Source: an uncultured Bacilli bacterium (GTDB lineage Bacteria > Bacillota_I > Bacilli_A > RF39 > UBA660). From it: DNA of 39,387 nucleotides. The notes below the pieces were generated by a model. It did no database searches, was not told the origin of the DNA, and was given only the letters and a program-made list of their open reading frames with translations. This document shows, in pieces, positions 1-7,598 of the stretch (position 1 is its first letter; each line of letters opens with the position of its first letter). A program made the position numbers and the translations under genes. The stretch is from NCBI GenBank assembly GCA_934140355.1, contig CAKPBH010000010.1, forward strand, positions 1 to 39,387. Reading direction: 5' to 3'.

Positions 1-2
1 TA

Positions 3-482
3 AGTACTTTAAAAGAAAAGAAACTAAACGTTTATAATAGTTATCAAAAAAGTTTAGAAGAGTATCAAGAGCAAAAAAGGGAATCGAACAAAACAACCCT
101 AATTGTATCCGGCGTAATGCTACTAATCTCATTTATAGAAATTTTCTTAATGATTCGTTCATCCTTCTTATCTAGAGTAAAAGAAGTAGGAATTTATCGG
201 GCAATTGGCGTAAAGAGAAGAGATATTTATCAAATGTTTTCTGGAGAAATTATTGCCATTACAACCTTAGCGGGACTTCCAGGACTATTATTAATGGCCT
301 ATATTCTTTATGTATTATCAGGTATTAAGTATTTATCTGAAATGATTTTAATCAATCCTCTTATCGTAATACTAGCAATTGTCTTAACATACTTTTTAAA
401 TTTAATTATTGGACTATTCCCAATCTATAATACTATTAGAAAAAGACCAGCAGAAATATTAAGTCGCTATGACATTGATTGA
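3..482 (+). CDS. FtsX-family ABC transporter permease, C-terminal part (cut by window edge)
   Basis: The frame is open from base 3 to a TGA at 480-482, so the gene enters from outside the window. A charged stretch rich in Lys, Glu and Gln is followed by a membrane helix, then the conserved cytoplasmic segment reading SRVKEVGIYRAIGVKRRDI, two more membrane helices and a short basic tail ending in RPAEILSRYDID. This order is the C-terminal FtsX/MacB permease domain, in which the 'E-x-G-x-x-R-A-x-G' loop contacts the ATPase. Such permeases work with an ATPase partner on lipids, peptides or cell-wall processes; the substrate cannot be told here. The first internal ATG (117) has no good ribosome site and would cut the first helix, so it is not the start. 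Family call is secure, role is not. Confidence 0.85.
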   Translation, partial: STLKEKKLNVYNSYQKSLEEYQEQKRESNKTTLIVSGVMLLISFIEIFLMIRSSFLSRVKEVGIYRAIGVKRRDIYQMFSGEIIAITTLAGLPGLLLMAYILYVLSGIKYLSEMILINPLIVILAIVLTYFLNLIIGLFPIYNTIRKRPAEILSRYDID

Positions 483-503
483 AGCTAAGGGCTTTTTCTT
501 TTG
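482..503 (+). terminator. Weak intrinsic terminator after the permease gene
   Basis: AAGC (482-485) can pair with GCTT (491-494) over a five-base loop, followed by a T-rich run to about 503. The stem is short, so termination may be partial. Confidence 0.4.
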
Positions 504-636
504 TTGTTGAAATGTGATTTTTTATCTTTTTTAGATTATTCTTTATGATGTGTTGTTTTAGTTTTTATTCTGGTTAATTTTATTTACATCTTATTTAATC
601 TGTTTTATAATTAGTTTAGTAAAGTAGGTGGTTGTT

Positions 637-801
637 GTGAAACAGGAAAGAATTACTGTTGATATGCAAAAAGTGTTTTGGCGAGAAAGGACAAAAGAAG
701 AAGAAATTTTAGCTTTGGGTTTCCTTTATCAAAAAAAGGAAAATCAGAATGAAAAGGTTAAAATTTTACAACAAATTAGAGAATTAAAAAATAGTGTTTG
801 A
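637..801 (+). CDS. Small hypothetical protein, 54 aa
   Basis: GTG start at 637 with AGGTGG at 626-631, stop TGA 799-801. The product is highly charged (many Lys, Glu, Gln), has no membrane segment, and looks helical: it begins MKQERITVDMQKVFW and ends in a likely amphipathic helix (KVKILQQIRELKNSV). It lies 22 bases before the HExxH gene and in the same direction, so the two are probably co-transcribed. No family is recognised. The good ribosome site, the spacing and the tight fit before the next gene favour a real gene. An in-frame GTG at 628 is an alternative start but would overlap the ribosome site. Confidence 0.5.
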   Translation: MKQERITVDMQKVFWRERTKEEEILALGFLYQKKENQNEKVKILQQIRELKNSV

Positions 802-823
802 TTTTGAGCTAGGGAGTGGTTGA

Positions 824-2155
824 TTGCAGATGAAGAATTTAAAATTAATGAAACAATACTTAAAAAAATTAAATGATTTTCAAAATACAAATTTTCAAAG
901 TATTCTTATTGATTTAACCTGTTGTTCGTGTGGATCATTAGTAGATTTAGAGTCAGGAAGGTGTTTGCATTGTGAAAGTGAGAGTAAGGGAGCGCAAAAG
1001 CAGGCGGAACGCTTGGATAATATTTTGTCATATTATGGGGATATTGATTTTATTTTATCCTATAGAAATAGTTATAATTTGTTGATGTTTTATCAGTTTT
1101 CCAAGCGACATTTTTACCGACCATTAGATGATTTTTTAAAGAAGAATCTAATTCAACAACAGTTGGAGGAGTTTATTTATAAAGTGAATGAAACTCTTTT
1201 AGAGGGAAATGTTTTATCGAAAGAAGATGATGTTATTTTAGGAAATATTTTGGAATTAGATGAAGAATTATCTCGAAAAGTTTTAATTTCTAATATTATT
1301 AAAAGTGTTTTGGTAAAAAAACCATTAGTTAGTTGTTCAACGTTTGTTAGTGCAGTAAGAGAAATGGTTATTAAGACTATGCAAGATGATTTAAATCATG
1401 GAAGATTTCCTTACTATCATCCTTCGTGTGAGATTGTTCATTTTGAAGATAATCGATTACATGGAGATACAGATTGTCTTTATCTTATTCGAATTGGGTA
1501 TTCTGATTTGGAAGATGTTTATCATGGAAATATGGATTCGTTTGTTGTGGTTTTTCATGAGCTTTTTCATGTAAAAGAAGGTTTAGATATTTTAGCAGGT
1601 GAATTTTATGAGGATTTAATTCCTAAAATTATGGAACATGTTATTTTTGAAATTGATTTGAAAAAAGGTCGTTCTTTTGGTTATTATAATAAAAATTATA
1701 AATTTCTTACTATTGAGAAGGATGCTAATGTTAATGGTTATATTTCTTTTTTTCGCTATTTGGATTCTTTACAAATTGGTCTGAAGGAAGAGTATGTTAA
1801 AAAAACAAGAGATTTTATTGAAAAGGAACTGCAATTGAAAAAAAACTTAATGAGAGATTTGTCAGAGGTAAGTTATCTTTCTGATGATGAATTAGAGTTA
1901 GAAGAAGTATTTTTACTTGTTTCAAAAGAAGAAGATGATATATTAAGAAAATATCCTCAGTTAGAGGTTGGGTATGTGATTGAGAATAATCAACTCAGAA
2001 AAAAGACGTTATTAGAGTTGGAATTAACGCTGCAAGGTTTAGCTAGTGATGATGTGTTTTTTCAAGAAAAGTCGTCTTATTTGAATCATTTAATGATGAA
2101 ATTTAAGAAAAATAAACAGGGGGTAAGGGAGGATAAAGAAAGAAGGAGTCGTTAA
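824..2155 (+). CDS. Zinc-ribbon protein with HExxH metalloprotease-like motif
   Basis: 443 aa from a TTG at 824, chosen because AGGGAG (811-816) is 7 bases upstream; an ATG two codons later is the alternative. Residues 33-50 hold CxxC...CxxC (Cys33, 36, 47, 50), a small zinc ribbon. At 245-249 the sequence reads HELFH, a perfect HExxH zinc-protease signature at the end of a hydrophobic stretch (SFVVVFHELFHVKEG), with Asp/Glu-rich helices after it that could supply a third ligand. The middle and C-terminal parts are long charged helices and the tail is very basic. No signal peptide or membrane helix, so the protein should be cytoplasmic. The stop is one base before the start of a PlsC gene, so it belongs to the lipid operon. 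No named family is recognised; protease activity is inferred from the motif only. Confidence 0.6.
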   Translation: MQMKNLKLMKQYLKKLNDFQNTNFQSILIDLTCCSCGSLVDLESGRCLHCESESKGAQKQAERLDNILSYYGDIDFILSYRNSYNLLMFYQFSKRHFYRPLDDFLKKNLIQQQLEEFIYKVNETLLEGNVLSKEDDVILGNILELDEELSRKVLISNIIKSVLVKKPLVSCSTFVSAVREMVIKTMQDDLNHGRFPYYHPSCEIVHFEDNRLHGDTDCLYLIRIGYSDLEDVYHGNMDSFVVVFHELFHVKEGLDILAGEFYEDLIPKIMEHVIFEIDLKKGRSFGYYNKNYKFLTIEKDANVNGYISFFRYLDSLQIGLKEEYVKKTRDFIEKELQLKKNLMRDLSEVSYLSDDELELEEVFLLVSKEEDDILRKYPQLEVGYVIENNQLRKKTLLELELTLQGLASDDVFFQEKSSYLNHLMMKFKKNKQGVREDKERRSR

Positions 2156-2156
2156 A

Positions 2157-2738
2157 TTGGAACCTATTTTATATCGGGTAACTAGGCCGTTAATTAATTT
2201 TTTGTTTAAAATATTTTATCGCCCAACATATATTGGATTAGAGAATATTCCTAAAAGTGGGAGTGTGGTTTTAGCGGGAAATCATACTAATAATTTGGAC
2301 TGTATTCTTCTGATTACATCTACTAAGAGGACGATTCACTTTTTGGCTAAGGATGAATTACTTAAGGGAGGAAAAAGGTTTATTTTTAAAAATATGGGAA
2401 TTATTCCTGTGAATAGAAGGATTCATGATAAGGCAGCTTTACAGAGGGCTATTTTAGAATTGGAGAGAGGTAAGGTAATTGGAATTTTTCCTGAGGGGAC
2501 CTTTAGTAGGATAAAAGGATGTCTTCTTCCTTTTAAGATAGGGGCTGTTAAGATGGCATATGATACTAATACGAAATTGGTTCCATTTGCAATCAGTGGA
2601 ACATATAAATTATTAAGAAGGGGAATAACGATAACGTTTTATCCTCCGTATCTAGTTTGTGAACCTTTAGGAGAGGAGAATGAAAAATTAAGGAATTTTT
2701 TACAAAAAGAACTAGATAGAAAGAAGGAATTATTTTGA
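2157..2738 (+). CDS. plsC: 1-acyl-sn-glycerol-3-phosphate acyltransferase (PlsC family)
   Basis: 193 aa, TTG start with GAAGGAG about 8 bases upstream and only one base after the preceding stop. It carries the family's HX4D catalytic motif (His43 to Asp48 in GNHTNNLD) and the glycerol-phosphate binding motif FPEGT (111-115), plus the IPVNR block (83-87) between them. The N-terminus has a hydrophobic helix (about residues 10-21) that would attach it to the inner face of the membrane. The family moves an acyl chain from acyl-ACP or acyl-CoA to lysophosphatidic acid to give phosphatidic acid. It is short for PlsC (usually 200-250 aa) but has all motifs. It overlaps the ligase gene by four bases. 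A second PlsC follows the ligase, so the two may differ in acyl donor or acceptor. Confidence 0.88.
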   Translation: MEPILYRVTRPLINFLFKIFYRPTYIGLENIPKSGSVVLAGNHTNNLDCILLITSTKRTIHFLAKDELLKGGKRFIFKNMGIIPVNRRIHDKAALQRAILELERGKVIGIFPEGTFSRIKGCLLPFKIGAVKMAYDTNTKLVPFAISGTYKLLRRGITITFYPPYLVCEPLGEENEKLRNFLQKELDRKKELF

Positions 2739-4507
2739 GTATTTTAGATATGAATTTTTTTCGCTTTTTGGGATTTAAGAAAAAACCAAAGGCACCTTGG
2801 AGTAAGTATTACCATAAGAAAGATATGGATTTATCTGTTCCAGATATTTCTCTATATGATAATTTTTTGAATAGTATGAAAAAGTATCCTAATAGTAATG
2901 CTATTGATTATTTTGGGACAAAAATTACTTATAGGGATTTAGTTTCTAAAGTAGATTTATGTGCAAAGGCATTTTTGAGTTATGGAATAAGAAAAAATGA
3001 TGTAGTAACGATTTGTATGCCAAATACACCTGAGGGGGTTATTTCTTTTTTAGCATTGAATAAAATAGGGGCTATTTCTAATATGATACATCCTCTTGCT
3101 AGTATGAATGAAATTAAAAATGATCTTATTGATACTGGAAGTGTTATGATGATTTTAATTGATGTTGATTATGAAAAGATAAAAGATGTAATTAATGATA
3201 CAGAAGTTTATAAAATTATTGTTGTTAGAGCAAGTGATTCTATGCCTTTTTTAATGAAGTTCGGTTATAATTTAACTACGGGGAAGAAAACAGTTTTACC
3301 TAGGAAGAATAGTAAATATATTTCTTGGCGTGAATTTATGAAAAATGCTTATACTTACCAAAATGATTATCATTACATTGGTAAGAAGAATACTCCTGCT
3401 GTTATGCTTCATAGTGGTGGTTCTACAGGAAAGCCTAAGGCAATTGTTTTATCTAATGGAAATTTTGTTACTTTGGTTGAGCAATCAAGAGTTGTTTTTG
3501 ATGAATTAGAAGTAGGTGATAAATGTTTATCTATTATGCCAATTTTTCATGGCTTTGGTTTAGGTGTATGTGTTTATACCCCTCTTTGTGTAGGGGCTGA
3601 ATGTGTTTTAATTCCTCAATTTAATGCTTTGGAGTTTGATAAAATTTTAACAAAGTATAAACCAGAGTTTGTTATTGGTGTTCCTACTTTGTTTGAAGCT
3701 ATGATGAAAAGTGAGAGGGCTGCTTCTTTAAGGTTGAATTATATTAAATATATTATTTCGGGGGGAGATACTTTAAGTTTAAGTTTGGAAAAAAGAATTA
3801 ATACCTTTTTGAAAGATCATGGGGCTACTACGAGAATTGTTCAGGGCTATGGTATGAGTGAATGTTTAGCGGCGATTTCGTTAGGGTTTAAAAATATTTT
3901 AGAATATGGTTCGATTGGCGTTCCGTTTCCTGGTTGTTATGTTGGAATATTTTCTTCTGAGGATAAGGAAATGCCTTATGGAAAAGAGGGGGAAATTTGT
4001 ATCAGTGGACCTAATGTTATGTTAGGTTATTATAATAACGAAAAGGAAACTAATGCGGCTTTACATATTCATGAGGATGGAAATATTTGGCTTCATTCTG
4101 GTGATTTGGGGGTTATGAATGAAAATGGTTTTATTAAATATACTGGTAGGTTAAAGCGCTTAATTGTGACATCTGGATATAATGTTTATCCTGTTCAAAT
4201 AGAAGAATTGTTAGAAACACATCCTGCGATTATGCAAGCTACAGTTGTGGGGATTTTTCATCCTTATAAGCAGCAAGTCCCTAAGGCTTTTATTGTTTTA
4301 AATAAGGGCTATAAAGAGAGTGATGCCTTAATTTGTGAGTTAAAAGAGTTAGTGGATAAAAATCTTCCGAAGTATTCTAAGGTATATGAATATGAATTTA
4401 GAAAATCGTTACCTAAAACTATGGTTGGTAAGGTTGATTTTAGGCGTCTTCAACAGGAAAATAATAAGCAAAGAAGGAAAGAAGCAAATGAAAAGAAAAA
4501 AGTTTAA
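2735..4507 (+). CDS. AMP-dependent acyl-CoA/acyl-ACP ligase
   Basis: 590 aa; TTG start overlaps the previous stop (TTGA) and AAGGA lies 6 bases upstream. It is a full-length ANL-family adenylating enzyme: the P-loop-like motif SGGSTGKPK at 227-235, the A5 motif GYGMSE at 371-376, the hinge-side HSGDLG at 454-459 and the TGRLKR...SGYNVYP block near 470-486, and a C-terminal catalytic Lys region (KTMVGKVDFRRL). The family activates a carboxylic acid as acyl-AMP and transfers it to a thiol of CoA or ACP. Placement between two PlsC acyltransferases suggests it activates fatty acids for phospholipid building, like a split version of the Aas acyltransferase/ligase. The exact acid is unknown. Its C-terminal 20 bases overlap the next start. 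Confidence 0.85.
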   Translation: MSILDMNFFRFLGFKKKPKAPWSKYYHKKDMDLSVPDISLYDNFLNSMKKYPNSNAIDYFGTKITYRDLVSKVDLCAKAFLSYGIRKNDVVTICMPNTPEGVISFLALNKIGAISNMIHPLASMNEIKNDLIDTGSVMMILIDVDYEKIKDVINDTEVYKIIVVRASDSMPFLMKFGYNLTTGKKTVLPRKNSKYISWREFMKNAYTYQNDYHYIGKKNTPAVMLHSGGSTGKPKAIVLSNGNFVTLVEQSRVVFDELEVGDKCLSIMPIFHGFGLGVCVYTPLCVGAECVLIPQFNALEFDKILTKYKPEFVIGVPTLFEAMMKSERAASLRLNYIKYIISGGDTLSLSLEKRINTFLKDHGATTRIVQGYGMSECLAAISLGFKNILEYGSIGVPFPGCYVGIFSSEDKEMPYGKEGEICISGPNVMLGYYNNEKETNAALHIHEDGNIWLHSGDLGVMNENGFIKYTGRLKRLIVTSGYNVYPVQIEELLETHPAIMQATVVGIFHPYKQQVPKAFIVLNKGYKESDALICELKELVDKNLPKYSKVYEYEFRKSLPKTMVGKVDFRRLQQENNKQRRKEANEKKKV

Positions 4508-5102
4508 AGGAGAATTTGGTTATCGATTGTTAACACCATTGATGCGGGTATTGTTTAGATTTTATTATCATCCTAAGATTATTCATAAGGAAGTTATCCC
4601 TAAGGAGGGGCCTATTTTAATTGTGGGTAATCATAGACATGTTTATGATCAGTGTTTAACTATTATGGCTACTAAAAGGGTTATTCATTATATGGCAAAA
4701 AAAGAATATTTTGATGGACGGATGGCTTGGTTTTTTAGGTTTGTAGGATGTATTCCGGTAAATCGTCAGATTAAGGATAAAGTGGCAACAGAAAAGGCTC
4801 TCGATATTTTAAAAAATGATGGTGCTATTGGTCTATTTCCTGAAGGGACAAGGAATAAAACTAATAATACCTTTCTTCTACCTTTTAAGTATGGTACTGT
4901 TTCTATGGCTAAAAAGACAAATGCAACTATTATTCCTTTTGGTTTAACTGGGGACTATAAATTTAGGAGTAAAAATCTGATGATTCGCTATGGAAGTCCT
5001 TTTAAGGTAGGAGATATGTCTTTAGAAGAAGCGAATGATAAGCTATACCATGAAGTAGAGAAATTAATGAGAGAAAATTTAAAATCAGCAAAGTTTAACT
5101 AA
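4488..5102 (+). CDS. Second PlsC-family acyltransferase
   Basis: 204 aa. The start is taken at ATG 4488, preceded by AAGGAAAG; an ATG about 100 bases upstream in the same frame would lie deep inside the ligase gene and give an unusual N-terminus. Catalytic HX4D is at His49-Asp54 (GNHRHVYD) and FPEGT at 117-121, with the IPVNR block at 89-93. It is clearly a paralogue of the acyltransferase at 2157-2738, sharing the same layout and many positions, including the hydrophobic, aromatic N-terminal helix. It probably adds the second acyl chain or uses another acceptor; which of the two is the true lysophosphatidate enzyme cannot be decided. The 3' end of the gene forms the left arm of an intrinsic terminator. 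Confidence 0.87.
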   Translation: MKRKKFKGEFGYRLLTPLMRVLFRFYYHPKIIHKEVIPKEGPILIVGNHRHVYDQCLTIMATKRVIHYMAKKEYFDGRMAWFFRFVGCIPVNRQIKDKVATEKALDILKNDGAIGLFPEGTRNKTNNTFLLPFKYGTVSMAKKTNATIIPFGLTGDYKFRSKNLMIRYGSPFKVGDMSLEEANDKLYHEVEKLMRENLKSAKFN

Positions 5103-5118
5103 TTGTTGATTTTTTGCT
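5081..5118 (+). terminator. Intrinsic terminator of the lipid operon
   Basis: AAAATCAGCAA (5081-5091) pairs with TTGTTGATTTT (5103-5113) with one G-T pair, followed by a T run. The left arm lies inside the end of the acyltransferase gene and the right arm overlaps the -35 box of the next promoter. Confidence 0.7.
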
Positions 5119-5133
5119 TTTTTATGCTATAAT
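5106..5133 (+). promoter_or_regulatory. Promoter for the alpha-CTD repeat protein
   Basis: TTGATT (5106-5111), 16-base spacer, TATAAT (5128-5133) with an extended TG at 5125-5126. Transcription would start near 5140, giving a very short leader before the AAGGAG site at 5143. Confidence 0.65.
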
Positions 5134-5159
5134 AGTTCTCTCAAGGAGAGGGGGATTTG

Positions 5160-5915
5160 ATGGATAAATTAGCTCTTGTGGATGAATTACCAATATCTTC
5201 TAAAACGATTTTAGAACTAAAAAGAAATCATATCTTTACCATTCATGATTTGCTTTCTTGTTCGGAAGATAGGATGATGAAGTTTAGGCATATTCATCAT
5301 GGAAGGTTATATGAAATTAAAAATGCTATTCACGAGGTAGGTTTTCTTTTTGTCGATGAAGACATTTCGGTATTAAGAGTTGGAGATGATTTGAAATTTC
5401 AGAGTATTTCTTTTTTAAATCTTCCATTAAATCCTCTAAAGGCTTTAAGGAAAGCAAATATTTATACCATAGAAGATCTATTGTCTTATAAAAGTACTGA
5501 TTTAAAAAGGTTATTATTTATAGAGGATTTTAATCTTCAATTAATTAAAACGGCTTTGCATGCAAAAGGATTGCGTTTTTTTGATGAAGATATTTCAATT
5601 CTTGATGATAGAAAAGCAAATATTTATTCTTATTTGTTAGAAGAACGTCAAATGACGAAGGAAGAAAAAATGGGAATAGAGGTTTTAAATTTACCAAATT
5701 ATTTATATTGTATTTTAAAAAGAAATCGCATTCATACTGTAGAGGATTTGTTGGCTTATGATATTGTATCTTTGAGTAAATTAAATCATTTAGGAGTGGT
5801 AAATATTCAAAAAATTATTTCTTGTCTTTCTGTGCATGATTATCATTTTAAAGATGAGCAGTCAATTATTTTTCTTAAGACGAAGGTAAAAAAGATAAAT
5901 AAAAATTTGAAGTAA
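5160..5915 (+). CDS. Protein of three RNA-polymerase alpha-CTD-like repeats
   Basis: 251 aa from ATG 5160 (a TTG one codon earlier is equally well placed relative to AAGGAG at 5143-5148). Three copies of a roughly 65-80-residue unit follow each other. Each has the pattern 'L-P-x-(8)-LK/LR-x-x-x-I-x-T-(I/V)-x-D-L-L', then a second helical half; the key blocks are ELKRNHIFTIHDLL, ALRKANIYTIEDLL and ILKRNRIHTVEDLL. Units 1 and 2 end in nearly the same segment, VDEDISVL and FDEDISIL. This is the helix-hairpin-helix core of the alpha subunit C-terminal domain (compare the family pattern LKRAGI-T-EELL), which binds DNA UP elements and activators. No alpha N-terminal domain is present, so it is not RpoA. 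It has its own promoter and terminator. A DNA-binding or polymerase-associated role is inferred. Confidence 0.65.
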   Translation: MDKLALVDELPISSKTILELKRNHIFTIHDLLSCSEDRMMKFRHIHHGRLYEIKNAIHEVGFLFVDEDISVLRVGDDLKFQSISFLNLPLNPLKALRKANIYTIEDLLSYKSTDLKRLLFIEDFNLQLIKTALHAKGLRFFDEDISILDDRKANIYSYLLEERQMTKEEKMGIEVLNLPNYLYCILKRNRIHTVEDLLAYDIVSLSKLNHLGVVNIQKIISCLSVHDYHFKDEQSIIFLKTKVKKINKNLK

Positions 5916-5943
5916 GTACTGATTTTGGTACTTATTTTTTTTA
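5913..5943 (+). terminator. Intrinsic terminator after the alpha-CTD repeat gene
   Basis: TAAGTAC (5913-5919) and GTACTTA (5928-5934) form a perfect 7-bp stem with an 8-base loop, followed by nine T. Confidence 0.8.
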
Positions 5944-5944
5944 G

Positions 5945-5970
5945 CTTTCATAAGATTTTATGAAAGGGGA
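5945..5970 (+). promoter_or_regulatory. Hairpin covering the ribosome site of the recombinase leader ORF
   Basis: CTTTCATAA (5945-5953) and TTATGAAAG (5958-5966) form a perfect 9-bp stem with a 4-base loop. The right arm runs into the ribosome site AAAGGGGA (5963-5970), so folding would hide it. Confidence 0.5.
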
Positions 5971-5977
5971 ATTATTT

Positions 5978-6091
5978 ATGGATAATACTTATCAAGTTGT
6001 TAATCATTATAGTACTTCATTTTTAACGATAGAGGAAGTACTGATGAAGTATTTTACCAATAAAATAAGCATTTATTTTTCAAATGAATAA
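5978..6091 (+). CDS. Tiny ORF translationally coupled to the serine recombinase (37 aa)
   Basis: ATG at 5978 with AAAGGGGA 7 bases upstream, stop TAA 6089-6091. The 37-residue product starts MDNTYQVVNHYSTSFLTIEE and ends in FTNKISIYFSNE. It overlaps the recombinase start (6084) by eight bases, and the recombinase has no clear ribosome site of its own, so ribosomes finishing this ORF probably re-start on the recombinase. Short ORFs in this position are common ahead of large serine recombinases of Firmicute mobile elements. No function is recognised; it may only control recombinase synthesis. Confidence 0.55.
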   Translation: MDNTYQVVNHYSTSFLTIEEVLMKYFTNKISIYFSNE

Positions 6092-7598
6092 TAAAGTAGG
6101 AATCTATTTGCGTCTTTCTAGGGAAGATGATAAGGAAAAGGAAAGTGGCTCTATTAAAAATCAAAGGGCTATATTGATGGATTATATTAAAGAAAATCAT
6201 TTAAATTTTGTTGCCGAATATGTGGATGATGGTGTTTCGGGTACTACTTTTCAAAGACCTGGGTTTAAGAGATTAATTGAGGATATTAAACAAAAAAAGA
6301 TTGATACGGTTGTTACTAAAGATACTTCTAGGTTAGGGAGAGATCATATTGAGTTTGGTTATTATGTTGAAAAATTTTTCCCGGAAAATAATGTAAGATA
6401 TGTCGCTGTTAATGATAATGTTGATACCCAAAATTCTGAAAATGATATGCTTCTTTTTAAAAGTGCTTATAATGATATGTATGTAAGAGATATTTCAAGA
6501 AAAATTAGGACGAGTCTTTATATTAAGAAAAAACAGGGAGAATTTGTTGGAGCTTATGCGCCATATGGATATCAAAAAAGTATTTATGATAAGCATCAAT
6601 TAGTGATCGATGAGGAAAGTGCTGCTGTTGTGAGGAGAATTTTTAATTTGTTTGTTCAAGGAAATTCTATTGCTGCAATTGCAGATGTGTTAACGCGGGA
6701 AGGAATCTCTATTCCAAGTATACAAAAGGGAATGAATCGTGGGGTTAAATCACCGCTTTTTGGGATTTGGACGTCTAGAACGATCACAGATATTTTAACT
6801 AATCCAACTTATATTGGTAATTTGACGCAAGGAAAGAGTAAAAAAATTAATTATAAATCGAAAAAAAGGATTCATACGAAAAAAGAAGACTGGATTACTA
6901 AGAAGGATAGTTGTCCTAAGATTGTTGAGGAGGAACTTTTCTTTCTTGCAAATACAATGTACCAGGCTAATTTACATCAATATAAAAAAAGGGAAAATGA
7001 TCTTCTTTTAAAGGGGTTAGTTTATTGTGATGAATGTGGACATAAAATTGGTTTTCGTCAAGTTTCTAATCGATATATTTATGGGGAATGTAATTATTAT
7101 TTAAAATATAGAAAATATCATGTTTGTACAACCCATAGTATTAAATATGAAATTTTAGAAAATCTTATTTTAAATGAGGTTATGGATATCATGAAAAAGG
7201 TAAATCGAGAACAAATTATTCGATCTATTTGTGGTAACCTTTTGGATAAAATTCATGAAAAGAATAGGAAAAGAATTGCTTTTTTAGAGAAAAATAGAGA
7301 GGTAAATGAAATTAAATTGTCTTCGCTTTACGAAGATAGGTTAGCAAAATTTATTGATGAAGTGAAGTATTTTCATATTAAAGAAAAAATTGAGGCAGAG
7401 GATAAGAAATATGCGGAGGAAATTCGTTTATTAGAAGAGAAAAATGAATGGTTGGTGAAACATTATCAAGAAGAAGAAAAAAGAATTTTGAAAAATGATA
7501 GGGTAGATAAAATTCTTTTGAGTGCTTTAATTGAGAAGATTACACTGACTAGTGATAAAAAAATAAATATTTATTATCGGATAAATTGTAACTTTTAA
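6084..7598 (+). CDS. Large serine recombinase (site-specific integrase)
   Basis: 504 aa. The N-terminal resolvase domain (about 1-145) begins with YLRLSRED, giving catalytic Ser12, and contains DGVSGTTFQRPGF and DTSRLGRDH, the expected arginine-rich active-site blocks. A 'recombinase' domain follows (GAYAPYGYQK to NPTYIGNLTQGK), then a zinc ribbon (YCDECG..., GEC..., CTTH near 312-350) and a long coiled coil rich in Glu/Lys with a C-terminal tail. This is the large-serine-recombinase layout used by prophages and integrative elements to cut and join att sites without homologous DNA. The gene stops at the very edge of a headless gene, which fits an att junction. No phage, conjugation or resistance genes are visible next to it. 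Expression is probably coupled to the tiny upstream ORF. Confidence 0.92.
   Translation: MNNKVGIYLRLSREDDKEKESGSIKNQRAILMDYIKENHLNFVAEYVDDGVSGTTFQRPGFKRLIEDIKQKKIDTVVTKDTSRLGRDHIEFGYYVEKFFPENNVRYVAVNDNVDTQNSENDMLLFKSAYNDMYVRDISRKIRTSLYIKKKQGEFVGAYAPYGYQKSIYDKHQLVIDEESAAVVRRIFNLFVQGNSIAAIADVLTREGISIPSIQKGMNRGVKSPLFGIWTSRTITDILTNPTYIGNLTQGKSKKINYKSKKRIHTKKEDWITKKDSCPKIVEEELFFLANTMYQANLHQYKKRENDLLLKGLVYCDECGHKIGFRQVSNRYIYGECNYYLKYRKYHVCTTHSIKYEILENLILNEVMDIMKKVNREQIIRSICGNLLDKIHEKNRKRIAFLEKNREVNEIKLSSLYEDRLAKFIDEVKYFHIKEKIEAEDKKYAEEIRLLEEKNEWLVKHYQEEEKRILKNDRVDKILLSALIEKITLTSDKKINIYYRINCNF

Noticed and set aside
5160..5915. RpoA (RNA polymerase alpha subunit)
   Set aside because: No N-terminal dimerisation domain; only CTD-like repeats, and no ribosomal protein neighbours.
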